Shown here: positions 36,260 to 44,523 of the stretch, in pieces | Layout: the number at the start of each line of letters is the position of its first letter | Numbering within the stretch: position 1 is the stretch's first letter | Origin: Myroides odoratimimus | Lineage (GTDB): Bacteria; Bacteroidota; Bacteroidia; Flavobacteriales; Flavobacteriaceae | DNA length: 64,000 nucleotides | NCBI RefSeq assembly: GCF_030326305.1 | Contig: NZ_JACAKB010000010.1 | Location: forward strand, 1-64,000 | Reading direction: 5' to 3' | Notes under the pieces: generated by a model | Databases searched by the model: none | The model's input: only the letters and a program-made list of their open reading frames with translations | What the model was told of the DNA's origin: nothing | Position numbers and translations under genes: made by a program

Positions 36260-37651
36260 GTGATAAAATCAATAATAAAAAGTATTGTAGTAATGTTATT
36301 CATTAGTGCAGTTACAGGTTGTTCATCAGATTTTTTAGATGATCCACAGCCAAAAGATAGTATATCTCCAGAAGTAGTATTTGGGAGTAAGGAGGGAGCT
36401 ACTTCATTTTTGTCAGGAATATTGAGGTTACAAAGAATGTCATTAATTAATGATGAAGCATCAGGTCTACATAGTATTTTATTTGCTCGTAGTGTAAAAG
36501 GGGCAGATCTAATACAAAAACAGATTTGGTTTGGAGCTGATTATGACTATCAAGTGTATTTAAGTACAGGGACTAGATCTAAGTTCTCATGGCGATTGCC
36601 TTATAAGATCATAGACCAAGTAAATAATTTTATTCAAGGCGTAGAGGAGAGTACAAAGATTAGTAAAGAAGACAAAGATGAGTTATTAGGTCAGGCTCTA
36701 GCTCTTAGAGGTTATTATTATTTTCAATTAGCAATAGAGTTTGGAGAAGCTTATTTGGCAAATCAGCAAGGTGAGTTTCCACCTATTTATGTAAAATCGA
36801 GTACTACACCTAGTCCTTTTTCTACTAAGGAAGAGTTTTTTGGAAGAATAGTAAAAGACTTGGAAGAAGCTTCATCTAGACTAGGAGACACTAGATTAGA
36901 TAAATCATATATCAATAAATCAGTAGCTCAAGCTTTTTTGGCACAAGTATATCAATACATGGGTAAATGGGATTTAGCGAAAAAAAACGCAAATGAAGCA
37001 TATGGAGGAAATATACATAAAGTATTAAATGCAGAAGAATATAGTAAAGGCTTTGATAGCATGAGTGCAACTGAATGGTTGTGGGCATTGCCTCAGAGTG
37101 CTGATCAAACAGTGTATTACCGCTCTCATCCTCATGCGATGATGGATCACGTAGCGGTAGCTTATCACGGGACATTCATAAACGATCAGTTCGTAAAAAA
37201 TTTTAGTTCTACAGATGTGCGAAACTTGTTTAGTAATTTTTATGAGAAGCCTAAAGGAGATTGGCAAGAGTATGTGACTTCTAAGTTTAAATTCACATTC
37301 GAAGCAGATTTACCCGTTATTAGATATCCTGAATTGGTATTAATAGAAGCTGAAGCAGAATATCATTTAGGAAATGAAGGAAAGTCAAAAGAGATCTTAG
37401 ATGCAATTCGTTTAAATAGGGATACACAAGCTAAAGTTACAAGTGCTACTGGAACAGCGTTACTTGATGTAATTTTATTAGAAAGAAGAAAAGAATTATA
37501 TGGAGAGTGCGGAGTAGAGTGGTTCGATGCTAAGCGATTATTAAGAGGGGTCACTCGTACAGGTAATCACAGAACTGTAATATCTCTTCCTGCACAGGAT
37601 AAACGCTTTCAGTTAGTCATTCCTCAAGAAGAGTTAGATGCTCGTAATTAA
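36260..37651 (+). CDS. SusD/RagB-family outer-membrane lipoprotein
   Basis: A 463-residue lipoprotein with a signal peptide ending AVTGC (lipobox; Cys at residue 21) followed by SSDFLDDPQPKDSIS, a typical SusD opening. The tetratricopeptide-like helices include ALALRGYYYFQLAIEFGEAYL and INKSVAQAFLAQVYQYMGKWDLAKKNA, and the C-terminal family signature is ILLERRKELYGECGVEWFDAKRL. It forms the lid over the SusC pore encoded upstream. The start codon is GTG at 36260. Confidence 0.94.
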   Translation: MIKSIIKSIVVMLFISAVTGCSSDFLDDPQPKDSISPEVVFGSKEGATSFLSGILRLQRMSLINDEASGLHSILFARSVKGADLIQKQIWFGADYDYQVYLSTGTRSKFSWRLPYKIIDQVNNFIQGVEESTKISKEDKDELLGQALALRGYYYFQLAIEFGEAYLANQQGEFPPIYVKSSTTPSPFSTKEEFFGRIVKDLEEASSRLGDTRLDKSYINKSVAQAFLAQVYQYMGKWDLAKKNANEAYGGNIHKVLNAEEYSKGFDSMSATEWLWALPQSADQTVYYRSHPHAMMDHVAVAYHGTFINDQFVKNFSSTDVRNLFSNFYEKPKGDWQEYVTSKFKFTFEADLPVIRYPELVLIEAEAEYHLGNEGKSKEILDAIRLNRDTQAKVTSATGTALLDVILLERRKELYGECGVEWFDAKRLLRGVTRTGNHRTVISLPAQDKRFQLVIPQEELDARN

Positions 37652-37719
37652 TTGAACATTTATTTTTAAAAAAAGTATCCATTTTAGAATGGTATTTGGT
37701 TGTTGTTTTTAGTTAGCGT

Positions 37720-37752
37720 AAGAGGTTGTCATTCGTGACAACCTCTTTTTTT
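37720..37752 (+). terminator. Terminator of the first susCD operon
   Basis: A perfect 12-bp stem (37720-37731 with 37736-37747) closes a TTCG tetraloop and is followed by a T-run. Confidence 0.92.
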
Positions 37753-37767
37753 AGGGTTGAGGTATAA

Positions 37768-37795
37768 AAAAACACCTCTACTAAGAGGTGTTTTT
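37768..37795 (-). terminator. Terminator of gldA
   Basis: A perfect 12-bp stem (37768-37779 with 37784-37795) has an ACTA loop and a T-run on the minus strand. It lies 2 bases past the gldA stop. Confidence 0.9.
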
Positions 37796-37797
37796 GC

Positions 37798-38694
37798 TTA
37801 TTGTGTAATCTCTCTAAAGAGACTTTCTAGATTCTTGTTTTTCACTTGCATGGATAGTGTTTTCAGTCCATTCTCTTGAGCGAAGTCATATACAGTAGCT
37901 CTATAATCACCATCTATAGGGAATATTAATTCCCACTGTGTGTCATGAATGTGATTAGCACGGATAAGGTTAGGGATTCTATCTATAAACTGAACCTCTA
38001 TTTTAAAGTCAAACTCAACAGCTATTATCTGTTCATTTTGATTCTCTAACATAGATGAAAGCATTTGATCTGCTACTATTTGTCCTTTTTTGATAATAAT
38101 CACACGGTCACAAATAGCTTCTACTTCTTGCATAATATGTGTAGAAAGAAATACTGTCTTATCCTTACCAATGTTTTTAATTAACTCTCTAATCTCTACT
38201 AATTGATTAGGATCTAATCCTGTGGTAGGTTCATCTAAGATAAGTACTTCTGGATCGTGAAGAAGAGCAGTGGCTAATCCTACACGCTGTCTATATCCTT
38301 TCGATAATTCACCTATTCGCTTATGCGCTTCAGGGGTTAGACCTGTTAAGTTAATTACTTCGTCAATTCTACTTTTAGCTACTTTATAAATATCAGCATT
38401 GAACTGTAAATACTCTCGCACATACATTTCTAAATACAGTGGATTGTGCTCTGGTAAATAACCTATAGAACGCTGTACATTTCGCTGTTCTGTCTCTACG
38501 TTAAAGTCATTGACATAAGCAAGACCTTCATCACTGTGAATGTATGTCGTTAGAATCTTCATTAGTGTAGACTTACCTGCCCCATTAGGCCCTAGAAAGC
38601 CAGCTATTTGACCTTTTGGGATAGAGAAACTAATATTGTCTAAGGCTTTCTGTTCGCCATAAAACTTGCTTATATTTTTAACCTGTAGTGACAT
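37798..38694 (-). CDS. gldA: ABC transporter ATP-binding protein GldA
   Basis: A 298-residue ABC ATPase: Walker A GPNGAGKS at residues 35-42, signature LSKGYRQRVGLATAL near 133 and Walker B VLILDEPTTGLDPNQ near 155, followed by the D-loop and H-loop (STHIMQEVE). The C-terminal 80 residues match the GldA-type extension. In Flavobacterium johnsoniae GldA works with GldF and GldG and was first found in gliding mutants. gldF/gldG are not adjacent here, so the name rests on overall likeness. It has its own promoter. Confidence 0.85.
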   Translation of the reverse strand: MSLQVKNISKFYGEQKALDNISFSIPKGQIAGFLGPNGAGKSTLMKILTTYIHSDEGLAYVNDFNVETEQRNVQRSIGYLPEHNPLYLEMYVREYLQFNADIYKVAKSRIDEVINLTGLTPEAHKRIGELSKGYRQRVGLATALLHDPEVLILDEPTTGLDPNQLVEIRELIKNIGKDKTVFLSTHIMQEVEAICDRVIIIKKGQIVADQMLSSMLENQNEQIIAVEFDFKIEVQFIDRIPNLIRANHIHDTQWELIFPIDGDYRATVYDFAQENGLKTLSMQVKNKNLESLFREITQ

Positions 38695-38717
38695 TATTTT
38701 GATTTATATGATAGTAA

Positions 38718-38725
38718 CAAAAGTA
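38718..38725 (-). promoter_or_regulatory. -7 box of the gldA promoter
   Basis: The minus strand reads TACTTTTG, 23 bases before the gldA ATG, with TTCG (one mismatch to TTTG) 19 bases upstream of it. Confidence 0.55.
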
Positions 38726-38730
38726 TATAT

Positions 38731-39120
38731 TTAATGTGAAAATCCGAAAGAAACACTGAATACAATAATACCTATTACAATCAATGTGATAAATACATAT
38801 AACCAATCTTTCTCTAAGAAAAACGATAAAAGTGATAGAAATATTCTAAGCACAGGAGTTAAAAATAAAAGTAATATACCCAAGAAGATAATAGACTCCC
38901 CATCTACCTGGGCTACACCTGATAAAATATTGTTTATAACGTTGATTATATTATCATCTTTCTCTATAAAATTAGTGAAGTTTACTTGTTCACTTCCTTT
39001 ACTCGAAAAAAGTATAATACCTCCTATACCAGCCACAGATAGTGCAGTCCATACCCCATATCGCAGTACATTACCAATTATAGATTGTAAATCAGTATCT
39101 GAAAATTTAGTTGTTCCCAT
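38731..39120 (-). CDS. DUF1634 membrane protein
   Basis: A 129-residue protein with about three membrane segments, beginning SDTDLQSIIGNVLRYGVWTALSVAGIGG, the DUF1634 opening. Function unknown. It follows the TSUP transporter gene by 4 bases; the two families are often found together, which suggests that DUF1634 is an accessory subunit of the transporter. Confidence 0.88.
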   Translation of the reverse strand: MGTTKFSDTDLQSIIGNVLRYGVWTALSVAGIGGIILFSSKGSEQVNFTNFIEKDDNIINVINNILSGVAQVDGESIIFLGILLLFLTPVLRIFLSLLSFFLEKDWLYVFITLIVIGIIVFSVSFGFSH

Positions 39121-39124
39121 AATC

Positions 39125-39967
39125 TTATATATTACCCATTACACCATTGTAAATCATATTAATCGCTAAAGCTAAAATTAGAAAAGCAAAGAATACTTTT
39201 AGTTTTTTAGGGTTAGCTTTTAGAAGTACTTTGGCCCCTACCATTGCCCCAACTAATACACCTATTATTACAGGCATACATATAGAGGGTTCTATATATC
39301 CTTTTTGGATATAGATAACAGAGCTAGCAATAGCTGTTACTCCCATCATAAAATTGCTTGTTGTAGTAGATACTTTAAAAGGAATCTTCATAATAGAGTC
39401 CATAGCAATTACTTTAAAAGCACCTGAGCCAATACCTAAAAGCCCAGACATCATTCCTGCAATCCCCATCATACTAAAACCCCCAATGATATTCTTCATA
39501 CCATATTTTACAGTGGTACCACTAGGGGTGGGATATGTACTTACTAGTTTTAAGTTATGAGCAAGTTTACTTGAGTTCTCAGGAGTAACCAAGTGATCTT
39601 CTTTTTTTCGAAGAGAATTGATAGAAGAAAAAGTAAGGGTTAATCCAAAAATAACTGCAAGGACAGAAGTATTCGCATTGGTAGAGATGATAGCTCCTAT
39701 AACTGCTCCTGCAGTAGTAGCTATTTCTAGAAACATTCCTAATCTCATATTGGTAATTCCTTCTTTGACATAGGCTGAAGCTGATCCTGAAGAAGTTGCT
39801 ATTACAGCAACTAAGGCAGTTCCAATAGCATAATGCATATCAACACCTAAGAATACAGATAACAAAGGAATGATTATTATACCGCCTCCTAGTCCTGATA
39901 AAGAGCCTATGAAGCCTGCTGCAAATGCTCCTAAGAACATGATCAGCGTGAAAGTTAATAAGGTCAT
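39125..39967 (-). CDS. TSUP-family (TauE/SafE) anion transporter
   Basis: A 280-residue inner-membrane protein with about 8 hydrophobic segments. The signature GFIGSLSGLGGGIIIIPLLSVF (residues 19-40) and its second half-repeat GMAGMMSGLLGIGSGAFKVIAMD are typical TSUP motifs. The family exports sulfite, sulfoacetate and other organo-sulfur anions; the substrate here is unknown. It is first in a two-gene unit with the DUF1634 gene. A near-consensus -7 box (TACTTTTA, 39996-40003) precedes it. Confidence 0.93.
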   Translation of the reverse strand: MTLLTFTLIMFLGAFAAGFIGSLSGLGGGIIIIPLLSVFLGVDMHYAIGTALVAVIATSSGSASAYVKEGITNMRLGMFLEIATTAGAVIGAIISTNANTSVLAVIFGLTLTFSSINSLRKKEDHLVTPENSSKLAHNLKLVSTYPTPSGTTVKYGMKNIIGGFSMMGIAGMMSGLLGIGSGAFKVIAMDSIMKIPFKVSTTTSNFMMGVTAIASSVIYIQKGYIEPSICMPVIIGVLVGAMVGAKVLLKANPKKLKVFFAFLILALAINMIYNGVMGNI

Positions 39968-40148
39968 TTTTTATATTATTTTGTTCTTAAGTGGTTAAAA
40001 GTAATTATTTATCAAATAAATATCGAATAAAAGGCCAACTTTATAAATTAAAATAATATATTAGAGTCTTTTTTTGACAGTTTTGGTGAGTACAAAACCG
40101 GAGCTGTAAAAACGTCATTATATGTAAATACAAATTAATAATTAACCA

Positions 40149-41228
40149 ATGGAAAAACTAAACATTAACAAGGATTGGTTGTCTTTATTCCAAGGACAAA
40201 ATCCTGCAATAATTGCAGGTCCTTGTAGTGCGGAAACGCCAGAGCAAGTCATGAGAATCGCTAAGTCACTGCCAAAAGAGGTTAAAGTCTATCGCGCTGG
40301 GATTTGGAAACCTCGTACTCGTCCAGGTGGATTTGAAGGAGTAGGTGCCATTGGATTGAAATGGTTACAACAAGTGAAAGCTGAGACAGGAATGTTATTA
40401 GCTACTGAGGTTGCAACCGCAGAACACGTACAATTGTGCTTAGAGCACGATATTGACATCTTATGGATTGGGGCACGTACTGCTGTTAATCCTTTTGCTG
40501 TTCAAGAAATTGCAGATGTACTTAGAGGTACAGATAAAGTTGTTTTGTTAAAGAATCCAGTGAATCCGGACTTGTCTTTATGGATGGGGGGAGTAGAGAG
40601 ACTTGCAGAAGCAGGTATTACTAAATTAGGAGTTATTCACAGAGGCTTTAGTACTTATGAAAAAACAAAGTATCGCAATATCCCTGAGTGGCAAATCCCA
40701 ATTGATCTAAAGTTACATCTACCTAATATTCCTATTTTCTGTGATCCATCACATATCACAGGAAACAGAGACAAAATATTAGGTGTATCTCAACAAGCAT
40801 TAGACCTTAACTATGAAGGGTTAATGATAGAGACACATTGTGATCCTGATAATGCATGGAGTGATGCTGCTCAGCAGGTGACACCTGATCAATTAAGTGA
40901 TATCATCTCTAAATTACAAGTGAGAAACGTAACGGATGAGACAGAAGAATTCTTACAACAGATACAAGCTCACCGTATCCAAATCGATGACATGGATAGT
41001 AAGCTTCTTGATTTATTGAGAAAGCGTATGGCTATCTCTGATGCAATTGGAACATTGAAGAAGGAGAAAAATGTAGCTGTATTCCAACAAGATCGCTGGT
41101 TAAAAATTCTTGAGAAAATGCAGGAAGAAGGGAAACACATCGGATTTACTGAAGAGTTTATCACTGCTATCTATACTGCTATTCACCAAGAGAGTATTCA
41201 TAGACAAGATAAAATTATCAACAAATAG
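40149..41228 (+). CDS. Bifunctional DAHP synthase / chorismate mutase
   Basis: A 359-residue fusion. Residues 1-about 265 are a 3-deoxy-7-phosphoheptulonate synthase of the KDO8P-synthase-like (type I beta) group: AGPCSAETPEQ at 23-33, YRAGIWKPRTRPGGFEG near 50, and CDPSHITGNRDK near 199. Residues about 275-355 are an AroQ-type chorismate mutase helical domain (HRIQIDDMDSKLLDLLRKRM). It joins entry to the shikimate pathway with the branch to Phe/Tyr, which allows prephenate/chorismate feedback. The fusion is common in Bacteroidetes. Confidence 0.95.
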   Translation: MEKLNINKDWLSLFQGQNPAIIAGPCSAETPEQVMRIAKSLPKEVKVYRAGIWKPRTRPGGFEGVGAIGLKWLQQVKAETGMLLATEVATAEHVQLCLEHDIDILWIGARTAVNPFAVQEIADVLRGTDKVVLLKNPVNPDLSLWMGGVERLAEAGITKLGVIHRGFSTYEKTKYRNIPEWQIPIDLKLHLPNIPIFCDPSHITGNRDKILGVSQQALDLNYEGLMIETHCDPDNAWSDAAQQVTPDQLSDIISKLQVRNVTDETEEFLQQIQAHRIQIDDMDSKLLDLLRKRMAISDAIGTLKKEKNVAVFQQDRWLKILEKMQEEGKHIGFTEEFITAIYTAIHQESIHRQDKIINK

Positions 41229-41339
41229 TAGTTGGTAATGTGAATTATAGAAGGGTTTTTACAGATGTAAAGGCCCTTTCTTTGTTTAAAACATGTTATA
41301 GTAGTGAATCAGGTTAACTAAGAATTGTCTTTAAACCTG

Positions 41340-41370
41340 TTTAAGGAACATTTTTTTTGAAGTATATTTG
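41340..41370 (+). promoter_or_regulatory. rsgA promoter, placed for a leaderless transcript
   Basis: TTTA (41340-41343), 19 bases, then TATATTTG (41363-41370) matches TTTG-N19-TAnnTTTG with one mismatch. The ATG at 41375 starts only four bases after the -7 box, about where transcription should begin. Confidence 0.6.
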
Positions 41371-41374
41371 CCAT

Positions 41375-42340
41375 ATGAATGGTATAGTTTACAAATCAAC
41401 AGGTAGTTGGTACTCAGTGAAAGGTGAAGACGGTGTGTTTTATGACTGTCGAATTAAAGGTAAGTTTAGGATTAAAGGTATTAAAAGTACTAATCCAATT
41501 GCTGTAGGTGACCATGTTCGCTTTGAACTAGAAACTACAAACGATGTTACTACGGGGGTTATTAATGATATAAAACCTCGTAAGAATTATATTGTTCGTA
41601 AGTCTGTAAACTTATCTAAGCAAGTACATATTCTTGCATCTAACATTGATACTCTATTCTTAATTGTAACCATAAATAATCCTGTTACAACTACAAGTTT
41701 TATTGACAGATTCTTAGTTACTGCAGAAGCTTATGGAATTAGGACAGTATTAGTGTTTAATAAAATAGATACTTATTCTGAGGATGCTTTAGACGAGCAG
41801 TTGTATATGCAGTATATTTATTCTCAGATTGGTTATGAGTGTTTAAGAGTATCTGCTGTCACAGGTAAGGGAATAGATGCCATTAAAGAAAGAATGATAG
41901 GTAAGGTATCTACATTTACAGGACATTCAGGAGTAGGAAAGTCTACTTTAATTAATGCTATAGAACCAGGACTACACTTAAAGACTGCTCAAATCTCAGA
42001 ACAACATCAACAAGGACAGCATACTACTACATTTGCAGAGATGTTTGACTTATCATTCGATGCTAAGATTATTGATACCCCAGGTGTTAGAGGATTTGGT
42101 GTAGTAGATATGGAACCACAAGAAGTAGGTGACTATTTTCCTGAGTTTTTTGCTTTAAAGGACCAGTGTAAGTTTAATAATTGCTTGCATAGAGAAGAAC
42201 CTTACTGTGCTGTAAAGGACGCATTGGATAGAGATGAATTAGCCTGGTCTAGATATAAGACATATATTCAGATTCTAGACGGAGAAGAAGAACATTATCG
42301 AACAGATATATATAAAGATGGAAAGAACCAAGACGAATAG
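41375..42340 (+). CDS. rsgA: Ribosome small-subunit-dependent GTPase RsgA
   Basis: A 321-residue circularly permuted GTPase that helps late 30S subunit maturation. An N-terminal OB domain (MNGIVYKSTGSWYSV) is followed by G4 (VFNKID near 123), G1 (GHSGVGKSTLIN near 188) and G3 (DTPGVRGFG) in permuted order, then the C-terminal zinc finger (CKFNNCLHREEPYC). I start at the ATG at 41375: it opens the OB domain, the only in-frame codon before it is a TTG at 41357 that lies before the -7 box, and there is no later Met until past residue 100. Confidence 0.96.
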   Translation: MNGIVYKSTGSWYSVKGEDGVFYDCRIKGKFRIKGIKSTNPIAVGDHVRFELETTNDVTTGVINDIKPRKNYIVRKSVNLSKQVHILASNIDTLFLIVTINNPVTTTSFIDRFLVTAEAYGIRTVLVFNKIDTYSEDALDEQLYMQYIYSQIGYECLRVSAVTGKGIDAIKERMIGKVSTFTGHSGVGKSTLINAIEPGLHLKTAQISEQHQQGQHTTTFAEMFDLSFDAKIIDTPGVRGFGVVDMEPQEVGDYFPEFFALKDQCKFNNCLHREEPYCAVKDALDRDELAWSRYKTYIQILDGEEEHYRTDIYKDGKNQDE

Positions 42341-42354
42341 TCTTGGTTTTTTTT
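42326..42354 (+). terminator. rsgA terminator with the stop codon in its loop
   Basis: A perfect 9-bp stem (42326-42334 with 42340-42348) has loop GAATA and is followed by TTTTTT. The rsgA stop TAG (42338-42340) lies at the loop/stem border. Confidence 0.88.
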
Positions 42355-42471
42355 ATGTATTTAAAGTAGTAGTCAGATTAATTAAGAATCTTTTTGGTGT
42401 AAGTCCTCTTGCTATGTTGTATAATTGTGGTAAATTTTGACTTTATAATTACTACCACAAAAAATAAGATA

Positions 42472-44439
42472 ATGAATAAAATAGCCTGTTTTTTATTTGT
42501 ATTAATATGTTGTCTACAGTCACCTTCTTATGGACAAGATTTCTTAGGAAAAGTAAAGCCAGCTGAGTTAGCAGAGCTTAGTAATACTTCTTTTGCTAAG
42601 GATAAAGCAGTCATACTACAAGAAGAAGTTAGAGTAGACTTTGAATATTCTGATGAATATGGTTTTAGAGTGAATGAGACTGTATCACGTAAAATCAAAT
42701 TATATGATGAGGTGGCTAAGGAAAAGTTGAAATTCCTTGTTCCTTATGCGCCTAAAGGGTATGCAAGAGAAGATGTGACTATAACAGTGTCTAATATTTA
42801 TCGAATAGCTGATGGGAAGATAGTAAAACAGAAGTCTCCAAAACAAAATCTAATTGATGAAGACAAAGGTAATTGGAGAGAGAAAGGTGTATCTTATAAT
42901 GAAGCTAAAACTGGAGATATTATAGAGTATTCATATACTAAATCGACTAACTATATAGATGAATTACCTGAGTGGTATATACAGAGTGACATGCCTAAAG
43001 AAAGCACAAGTTACACAGTAGTCGCACCTGAGTATTTTTTATATAGTATTGTCAAAAAAGGAGATATAAAGCTTATAGAACAAGAACAAAATAGAAGAGT
43101 ATCTTTTCGTGGGGTGAATGGCTTTATGATTAAGTCTGAAATCAATGCTATAGAAAAAACATATAAAGCACAATTAGTACCTTCTTTTATTGTAGAGCCT
43201 TATCTTGATAATCCTGCAAACTATATTTCAACAGTGCGCTTTGATTTACAGCAAGTACAGTTCCCTGGTAATTCTGCGGAAAAAGTAATGCAAACAGAGA
43301 AAGAGTTTTATGCTGACCTACTTAAAAATAGAGGGTTTGGTAAAGAATTAAAACAAGATAAGTTTCTTAAAAAAGAAATTAACCTAGAGGATTATAAGGG
43401 GCTAAGTACAGAAGCTCAGATTTCAAAACTATTAAATGTAGTACAGAGTCGAGTAACGTGGAATCAAGAATATGGACTTTACGCACAGAACGGTATTAAA
43501 ACTACTTTCTATAAAGGGACTGGAAATAGTGCTGATGTGAACTTACTATTGACAGCCATGTTAAGATATGTTGGTGTAAAAGCTAATCCAGTATTATTGA
43601 GTACTAGAAGTAATGGTGTGAAGGCCGCTTGGCAACGTAACTATTATAATCATATTATAACTGCTATAGAAGCTAATAATAGTATTTATTTAGTAGATGC
43701 CACGAATAAGAATACGACTCTTAATATCTTATCATTAGATGATCTAAATGGTACAGGTACTATATTATACGACACAGGAGCTATTCTTAAAGTGAATCTA
43801 ATGCCTCAGTTTATTTCTAGTAAAGAAGTGAAGTATCAGATCACTCCTAACTCGAATGGAAGTATTTCAGGTCAGATTATAGAAAACTATAAAAACTATC
43901 ACGCATTAGAGTTTAGAAATATGTATGATGGTAGTGAATGGAGATTTGGGAAGTGGTATGAGAGTCAGTATGTAGGGATGAATGTAAGTAGTACACGTGT
44001 GTATAATGGTGATAATAACGAGAAGGATGTAAGAGCAGTATTCTCGTTCAGTAAGCAGAATGGTGTATTATTTTTTAATGATAAGTATATTATTAATCCA
44101 TTTCAGTTCTATCCATTGTATTCTAATCCATTTAAAAGTGAATATAGAAATAACCCTATTTACATAGGGTATCCAGAGTTAGACAATTATCTAATGGGGA
44201 TAGTCATTCCAGAAGGGTATAAAGTAGGTACTCTACCTCAAAACTTTACTTTAAAAAGTGAACAGACAGGATTAGAAGTACAAACTAAGTTCGAGGTAAA
44301 AGACAATCAAGTACTGTGTAGTTTGATTTTTATTAAAGCTAAAGGAGTGATTGCTTCAAAAGACTATGACAGTGTGAGAGATGTGTATACTCAATTATTA
44401 GAACAGTTAAAAACACAAGTTACATTAGAGAAGAAATAA
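42472..44439 (+). CDS. Exported DUF3857/transglutaminase-like protein
   Basis: A 655-residue protein with a signal peptide (MNKIACFLFVLICCLQSPSYGQ). The N-terminal half has the DUF3857 beta-sandwich (YEYSDEYGFRVNE region, about 50-230), followed by a transglutaminase-like domain (GTGNSADVNLLLTAMLRYVGVKANPVLLS, near 365). The usual Cys-His-Asp order is altered: the position where the catalytic Cys is expected reads GNSADVN, so it may be catalytically dead. I start at the ATG at 42472, where the signal peptide begins; the upstream in-frame start would add 21 residues without a signal-like start. Function unknown. Confidence 0.85.
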   Translation: MNKIACFLFVLICCLQSPSYGQDFLGKVKPAELAELSNTSFAKDKAVILQEEVRVDFEYSDEYGFRVNETVSRKIKLYDEVAKEKLKFLVPYAPKGYAREDVTITVSNIYRIADGKIVKQKSPKQNLIDEDKGNWREKGVSYNEAKTGDIIEYSYTKSTNYIDELPEWYIQSDMPKESTSYTVVAPEYFLYSIVKKGDIKLIEQEQNRRVSFRGVNGFMIKSEINAIEKTYKAQLVPSFIVEPYLDNPANYISTVRFDLQQVQFPGNSAEKVMQTEKEFYADLLKNRGFGKELKQDKFLKKEINLEDYKGLSTEAQISKLLNVVQSRVTWNQEYGLYAQNGIKTTFYKGTGNSADVNLLLTAMLRYVGVKANPVLLSTRSNGVKAAWQRNYYNHIITAIEANNSIYLVDATNKNTTLNILSLDDLNGTGTILYDTGAILKVNLMPQFISSKEVKYQITPNSNGSISGQIIENYKNYHALEFRNMYDGSEWRFGKWYESQYVGMNVSSTRVYNGDNNEKDVRAVFSFSKQNGVLFFNDKYIINPFQFYPLYSNPFKSEYRNNPIYIGYPELDNYLMGIVIPEGYKVGTLPQNFTLKSEQTGLEVQTKFEVKDNQVLCSLIFIKAKGVIASKDYDSVRDVYTQLLEQLKTQVTLEKK

Positions 44440-44440
44440 A

Positions 44441-44471
44441 AATAAGGCTACCTAAATCAGGTAGCCTTATT
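44441..44471. terminator. Terminator between the convergent DUF3857 and M16 genes
   Basis: A perfect 13-bp stem (44441-44453 with 44459-44471) has loop AAATC. The T-tract is better on the minus strand (TTTTTATTT), though it also ends the plus-strand gene. Confidence 0.8.
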
Positions 44472-44523
44472 CAATTATTATTAGTAAAGAGAAAATAAAG
44501 TGGCGCAATAACCACTTGTTATT

